A stretch of DNA of 8,157 nt from Candidatus Faecalibacterium faecipullorum (GTDB lineage Bacteria > Bacillota > Clostridia > Oscillospirales > Ruminococcaceae), in NCBI GenBank assembly GCA_019118985.1, contig DWXX01000013.1, positions 1 to 8,157 on the forward strand, in the 5' to 3' direction. Each line of letters starts with the position of its first letter. Positions within the stretch are counted from its first letter, which is position 1. Made by a program: the position numbers and the translations under genes. Positions 5,375 through 8,157 of the stretch are shown here, in pieces. A model generated the notes under the pieces. The model made no database searches, was not told the origin of the DNA, and saw only the letters and a list, made by a program, of their open reading frames with translations.

Positions 5375-5864
5375 GGGCGGCGCCCCCTTTCGCTTCGGCC
5401 TTGCGGCTGTCCAGATAGGCGCGGATGCCCCGCAGCTGGCCGTCGTAGCCCGAGCAGCGGCAGAGGTTGCCGGCAAGGTAAGCGCGTATCTCGTCATCGG
5501 TGGGGTCGGGGTTCTCCCGCAGCAGGGCGATGGTGTTCATCACAAAGCCGGGGTTGCAGAAGCCGCACTGGTCGGCCCCCTGGTCGGCGATGAAGCCGAC
5601 GAAGTCGGCGGCCTCCTCCTGCAGACCCTCCAGGGTCTGGACGGCGTGCCCCGCCGCCCGCGCCGTCAGCATCGAGCAGGAGAGGACGGGCGCCCCGTCC
5701 ACCAGGACGGTGCACAGGCCGCAGCCCGCCGTCTCGCACCCGCACTTGACGCTCAGGCAGCCGTGGGCGCGGAGGAAATCGATCAGCAGGCTGTCCGGCT
5801 CGACCCGGTCGGCCACCGTGCGGCCGTTGAGGGTCAGCTCTACTTCCATCATCTTTGGCGTCAT
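5367..5864 (-). CDS. xdhC: Xanthine dehydrogenase-family [2Fe-2S] subunit
   Basis: This 165-residue electron-transfer subunit carries electrons from the molybdenum site to FAD. The N-terminal plant-type ferredoxin domain shows the cluster ligands Cys43, Cys48, Cys51 and Cys63 in VKCGCETAGCGLCTV...LSC. The C-terminal four-helix domain supplies Cys100 and Cys103 (QCGFCNPGF) and Cys135 and Cys137 (GNLCRCSGY) for the second cluster. All eight ligands are present and the length is normal for the family. An additional Cys41 lies just before the first ligand. The start ATG (5864-5862) shares ATGA with the stop of the upstream FAD-subunit gene. A strong AGGAGG (5879-5874) stands 9 bases upstream, so this start is well supported over the internal ATGATG. 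The symbol follows E. coli usage, where xdhC is the Fe-S subunit. Other species use that letter for a Mo-cofactor maturation factor. Confidence 0.9.
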   Translation of the reverse strand: MTPKMMEVELTLNGRTVADRVEPDSLLIDFLRAHGCLSVKCGCETAGCGLCTVLVDGAPVLSCSMLTARAAGHAVQTLEGLQEEAADFVGFIADQGADQCGFCNPGFVMNTIALLRENPDPTDDEIRAYLAGNLCRCSGYDGQLRGIRAYLDSRKAEAKGGAARD

Positions 5865-6667
5865 CCCTGGTCACCTCCTGTTCTGTCCAGCGCCAGCAGG
5901 GCGCGGCGGCTCAGCACCTTGACCAGATGGGTGCGGTAGGCGGCGGAGCCCCGGGCGTTCGACCCGGTGGGCACCTGCCCGGCCGCCCACCGGCCGAAGG
6001 CGGCGGCGCTCTCTTCGGTCAGGCCGCGGGCCAGCAGCCCGGCGTCGTCCTGCAGCAGGACGGCCTTGCCGGGGCGTGCCCCGACGGCCACCCGGTACCC
6101 CCCGTCCAGCCGGGCGGCGGCGCAGTTGAGGACCGGCAGGTCGGTGCGGCCGATCCGCACCGCCTGGTAGGCGAAGGCCGCGCCGGGGCGTTTGGGCAGG
6201 ATGACCCGCACCAGGACGTCCCGGTCATAGGGCATGGCGGCGAAGGCCTCGAGGGGGACGACGCCCCCCTTGTACAGCTCGACTGCGGCCCCCGAGGCCA
6301 GCAGCCAGGTCAGCAGGTCGGAAAAGCCGAACCGCCCCCACACGCTGCCCCCGATGGTGGCCATGTTGCGGAACTGTACCCCCACGATGTCCCGCACCGC
6401 GGCGGCGGCCGCCCCGCCGGTGTAGGCGGCAAGGCCGGGGTGCAGCTCGATCTGCCGCAGGGTGACCATGGCCCCGAGGGTGAAGGCGGCGTCGGTCTCT
6501 TCGATGGTGTCGAGGCCGAGCCGGCACAGGTCGATGGCGGTGGAGACGGGGCGGCTCTCCATCCGGGTCCAGAGCATCCCGCCCAGGATGCGGGCGCTGC
6601 GCTTCTGGTTGAGCTGCCAGGCCTCCTCCAGGCTCTGGGCCTGGACGTAGGTTTGCATGGTGATCAT
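5861..6667 (-). CDS. xdhB: Xanthine dehydrogenase-family FAD-binding subunit (clostridial variant)
   Basis: This 268-residue subunit should hold FAD and pass electrons to NAD or another acceptor. It has the two-part layout of CO dehydrogenase/xanthine dehydrogenase flavoproteins. The N-terminal FAD-binding domain spans about residues 1-165, with ILGGMLWTRME near residue 27 and VQFRNMATIGGSVWGRFGFSDLLTWLLA near 102-130. A smaller C-terminal domain includes PVLNCAAARLDGGYRVAVGARPGKAV. The usual GGTDL signature is replaced by GGMLW, and the second FAD motif reads GGSVWGRFGFSDLL rather than GGNIxxASPxxDLL. I recall this variant as recurrent in clostridial homologues, so it is probably a subfamily trait and not decay. 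Start: ATG 6667-6665 has AAGGGA about 5 bases upstream. A longer frame to 6721 would begin at the predicted transcription start and has no ribosome binding site. ATG at 6658 is a possible alternative. First gene of a three-gene operon. Confidence 0.85.
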   Translation of the reverse strand: MITMQTYVQAQSLEEAWQLNQKRSARILGGMLWTRMESRPVSTAIDLCRLGLDTIEETDAAFTLGAMVTLRQIELHPGLAAYTGGAAAAAVRDIVGVQFRNMATIGGSVWGRFGFSDLLTWLLASGAAVELYKGGVVPLEAFAAMPYDRDVLVRVILPKRPGAAFAYQAVRIGRTDLPVLNCAAARLDGGYRVAVGARPGKAVLLQDDAGLLARGLTEESAAAFGRWAAGQVPTGSNARGSAAYRTHLVKVLSRRALLALDRTGGDQG

Positions 6668-6729
6668 AAACGTCCCTTCTGCTATCAGCAAGCTGCGGCA
6701 GGTGCGCCGCAAAAGTTCCATACCTGTCT

Positions 6730-6758
6730 ATTATATCAGCCCCCCTTGCGTTTGGGAA
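6730..6758 (-). promoter_or_regulatory. Promoter of the xanthine dehydrogenase-type operon
   Basis: On the - strand, TTCCCA (6758-6753) is followed at 17 bases by a perfect TATAAT (6735-6730), preceded by TGA, which makes an extended -10. Transcription would start near 6723, giving a leader of about 56 bases. Its -35 region crosses that of the divergent transporter promoter. No riboswitch-sized leader is present. Confidence 0.75.
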
Positions 6759-6774
6759 GGGAAATTGCTATAAT
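6746..6774 (+). promoter_or_regulatory. Promoter of the transporter operon
   Basis: TTGCGT (6746-6751) and a perfect TATAAT (6769-6774) are spaced by 17 bases, and TGC before the -10 makes it extended. The predicted start is near 6781, inside the palindrome 6780-6797. The two divergent -35 boxes lie within 6746-6758, so two polymerases could not occupy both promoters at once. Confidence 0.75.
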
Positions 6775-6779
6775 TGCGC

Positions 6780-6797
6780 TGTAGTTTCAAAACTACA
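6780..6797. promoter_or_regulatory. Palindromic operator candidate at the transporter start site
   Basis: TGTAGTTT-CA-AAACTACA is a perfect inverted repeat with 8-bp arms and a 2-bp centre. It covers about +1 to +17 of the transporter transcript, a typical repressor position. It lies about 57-74 bases upstream of the xanthine dehydrogenase-type start, a position where an activator could act. The cognate regulator is not in the window. The compact AT-rich dyad would suit a MarR- or similar winged-helix dimer, but this is a guess. As RNA it could also form a weak stem. Confidence 0.6.
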
Positions 6798-6831
6798 ACG
6801 ACCGTATCATCTGTTGTGAGAAGGAGAATGC

Positions 6832-7932
6832 ATGATGAGACTGCAGAAGATCACCGCGCTGGCCCTGGCGGCGGCGCTGGCTGTGAGCCTTGCGGCCTGC
6901 GGCGGGGCGGCAGACAGCGCGCCTGCGGCAAGCGCTGCGCCCGCTGCGAGCGAGGCGGCAGGCGAGGCCGCGCCTGCACCTGTAGAAGAAGAGAACGCCG
7001 CCGAGACGGCCTACCCCCTCACCCTGACCGACCAGGCCGGGCGGGAGGTGACCATCGAGTCCGAGCCCGAGACCCTGGTCAGCGGGTACTACATCTCCAC
7101 CAGCCTGCTCATCGCCCTGGGGCTGGAGGACCAGCTGGCGGGCATCGAGGCCAAGGCCGACACCCGGCCCATCTACGCCCGCAGCGCCCCCGAGCTGCTG
7201 GAGCTGCCCAGCGTCGGCACCGCCAAGGCGTTCGACCTGGAGGGGTGCCTCGCCCTTGAGCCAGACCTGGTGGTGCTGCCCCTCAAGCTGGAGGAGAGCG
7301 CCGACGCCCTGGCCGAGCTGGGGGTGCCGGCGCTGGTGGTCAACCCCGAGGACCAGGCCCTGCTGAACGAGGCGGCCCTCCTGCTGGGCAGGGCCACCAA
7401 CACCTCCGGCCGGGCCGAGGCGCTGCTGGCCTTCGCCGCTGCGCAGGAGGCGCGGCTGGACGAGGCCCTGGCCGGCCTTGCCGACGCCGACCGGCCGGTG
7501 GTCTACCTCGCGGGCAACTCGGACTTCCTGCGGACGGCGGGGGACGGCATGTACCAGGCCGACCTGCTGCGGATGGCCGGGGCGAAGAACGCCGCCGCCG
7601 GGCTGACCGACAGCTACTGGGCCGACGTGAGCTATGAGCAGGTCCTCGCCTGGGACCCCGACGTCATCCTGCTGGCGTCCGACGCCGACTACACCGTGGA
7701 GGAGGTGCTGAACGACCCCGCCCTGGCCGGCTGCAAGGCGGTGGAGAATGGCCGGGTCCTCCAGATGCCGGGGGACGCCGAGGCCTGGGACAGCCCGGTG
7801 CCCGGCGGCATCCTGGGGGCGGTCTGGCTGGCGTCGGCCCTCCACCCCGAGGAATGCCCCGAGGCCGAGGCGATGGAAGTCATCGACAGCTTCTATGAGA
7901 CCTTCTATGATTTCAGCTACAGCGCGGGTTAA
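6832..7932 (+). CDS. ABC transporter substrate-binding lipoprotein, BtuF/FhuD (Peripla_BP_2) type
   Basis: This 366-residue exported lipoprotein captures a substrate and delivers it to a type II (BtuCD-like) importer. Residues 3-22 are a signal peptide ending in the lipobox SLAAC, with Cys23 as the lipidated residue. Residues ~24-60 are an Ala/Ser/Pro/Glu linker. The class III binding fold follows: LTDQAGREVTI (65-75), LIALGLEDQLAGIEA, PSVGTAKAFDLEGCLALEPDLVV, then after a long helix PVVYLAGNSDF, YEQVLAWDPDVILLASD and the C-terminal LGAVWLASALHPEE. The family carries siderophores, haem, corrinoids and, in MolA, molybdate or tungstate. The sequence does not decide among these. GGAG (6823-6826) lies 5 bases before the ATG at 6832 and 8 bases before the ATG at 6835, and either could be the start. 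The gene is divergent from the molybdenum hydroxylase operon, with a palindrome at its start site. Confidence 0.85.
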   Translation: MMRLQKITALALAAALAVSLAACGGAADSAPAASAAPAASEAAGEAAPAPVEEENAAETAYPLTLTDQAGREVTIESEPETLVSGYYISTSLLIALGLEDQLAGIEAKADTRPIYARSAPELLELPSVGTAKAFDLEGCLALEPDLVVLPLKLEESADALAELGVPALVVNPEDQALLNEAALLLGRATNTSGRAEALLAFAAAQEARLDEALAGLADADRPVVYLAGNSDFLRTAGDGMYQADLLRMAGAKNAAAGLTDSYWADVSYEQVLAWDPDVILLASDADYTVEEVLNDPALAGCKAVENGRVLQMPGDAEAWDSPVPGGILGAVWLASALHPEECPEAEAMEVIDSFYETFYDFSYSAG

Positions 7933-8157
7933 GCTGTGGTGCGCGGCCGGGGCAGCTCTGCTGGCAGCCCTGGCCGCCGTCAGTTTATCCACCGGGAAAT
8001 ACCCCGTCACCCTGGCCGGCCTTGCCGCCGGGGAGGAGATGCAGCTGCGGGTGTTCTGGACCCTGCGGGCCGGCCGGACGGCGGCGGCGGCGGCAGGGGG
8101 CTTCGCCCTGGGGGCGGCGGGGTTTGTCTACCAGACGGTCTTCCGCAACCCGCTGGC
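7907..8157 (+). CDS. FecCD-type ABC transporter permease (N-terminal part, cut by window end)
   Basis: The visible 83 residues begin MISATARVKLW and contain a first membrane helix (about residues 9-30), then STGKYPVTLAGLAAGEEMQ, FWTLRAGRTAAAAAGG and a second helix ending GFVYQTVFRNPLA. The ending QxxxRNPLA is the hallmark of BtuC/FecCD/FhuB permeases, and RAGR stands where most members have RLPR. The start overlaps the 3' end of the substrate-binding gene by 26 nt. An in-frame ATG at 7895 is an alternative. Neither start has a clear ribosome binding site, so translation is probably coupled to the upstream gene. The permease should form the membrane channel for that binding protein. The expected ATPase gene would lie right of the window. 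Confidence 0.85.
   Translation, partial: MISATARVKLWCAAGAALLAALAAVSLSTGKYPVTLAGLAAGEEMQLRVFWTLRAGRTAAAAAGGFALGAAGFVYQTVFRNPL

Noticed and set aside
3116..5593. Very long open frame of about 825 codons on the + strand
   Set aside because: It is the antisense shadow of the molybdopterin- and Fe-S-subunit genes. High GC at third positions removes stops, the composition is Gly/Val/His/Asp-rich without family motifs, and the opposite strand has clear domains and ribosome binding sites.
6668..6721. Extended N-terminus (MELLRRTCRS...) for the FAD subunit
   Set aside because: That start coincides with the predicted transcription start and has no ribosome binding site. The ATG at 6667 has one and fits the family N-terminus.
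6793..8010. Open frame of 405 codons on the - strand opposite the transporter genes
   Set aside because: It is a GC-driven shadow of the binding-protein gene, which has a lipobox, ribosome binding site and promoter on the + strand.

Overview
The window looks like chromosomal DNA from a GC-rich, anaerobic gut-type Firmicute, most likely within the Oscillospiraceae/Ruminococcaceae. The evidence is clostridial-style AGGAGG ribosome binding sites, good sigma-A promoters, a Gram-positive lipoprotein signal, a clostridial-type FAD subunit in a three-gene molybdenum hydroxylase operon, and intergenic CTCCCCCGC...GCGGGGGAG palindromes, which I recall as common in this group. The taxonomic call is inference.

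Layout. (1) 1-740: a near-consensus promoter drives a four-helix membrane protein of unknown function (116-664, +), which ends at a bidirectional terminator. (2) 743-1570: a convergent AIM24-family gene (-) with its own promoter. (3) 1571-3067: a 1.5 kb gene-poor island. Its main part, 1571-2929, is bounded by perfect 20-bp inverted repeats and is a large imperfect palindrome. It is built from a 94-bp repeat, a ~135-bp unit with its own terminal inverted repeats, a 51-52-bp inverted pair, a second unit type ending in 20-22-bp palindromes, and a short fragment of a phage-type BRO-N antirepressor gene. (4) 3068-6667: an operon read leftward that encodes the FAD subunit, the [2Fe-2S] subunit and the molybdopterin subunit of a xanthine dehydrogenase-family hydroxylase, with 4-nt and 8-nt gene overlaps. 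(5) 6832-8157: a divergent operon with a lipoprotein substrate-binding protein of the BtuF/FhuD type and the start of a FecCD-type permease, cut by the window edge.

How the genes may work together. The hydroxylase and transporter operons start from back-to-back promoters whose -35 regions interlock within 13 bp. A perfect 8-bp-arm palindrome sits at the predicted transcription start of the transporter. This suggests shared or opposed control. A transporter of this fold next to a molybdenum enzyme raises the possibility that it imports molybdate or tungstate (as MolABC does), but iron-siderophore, haem or corrinoid import cannot be excluded.

The most unusual part is the palindromic repeat island. 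The rest is recognisable enzyme and transport genes with interesting regulatory detail. I found no tRNA, rRNA or CRISPR array and no intact mobile-element gene.
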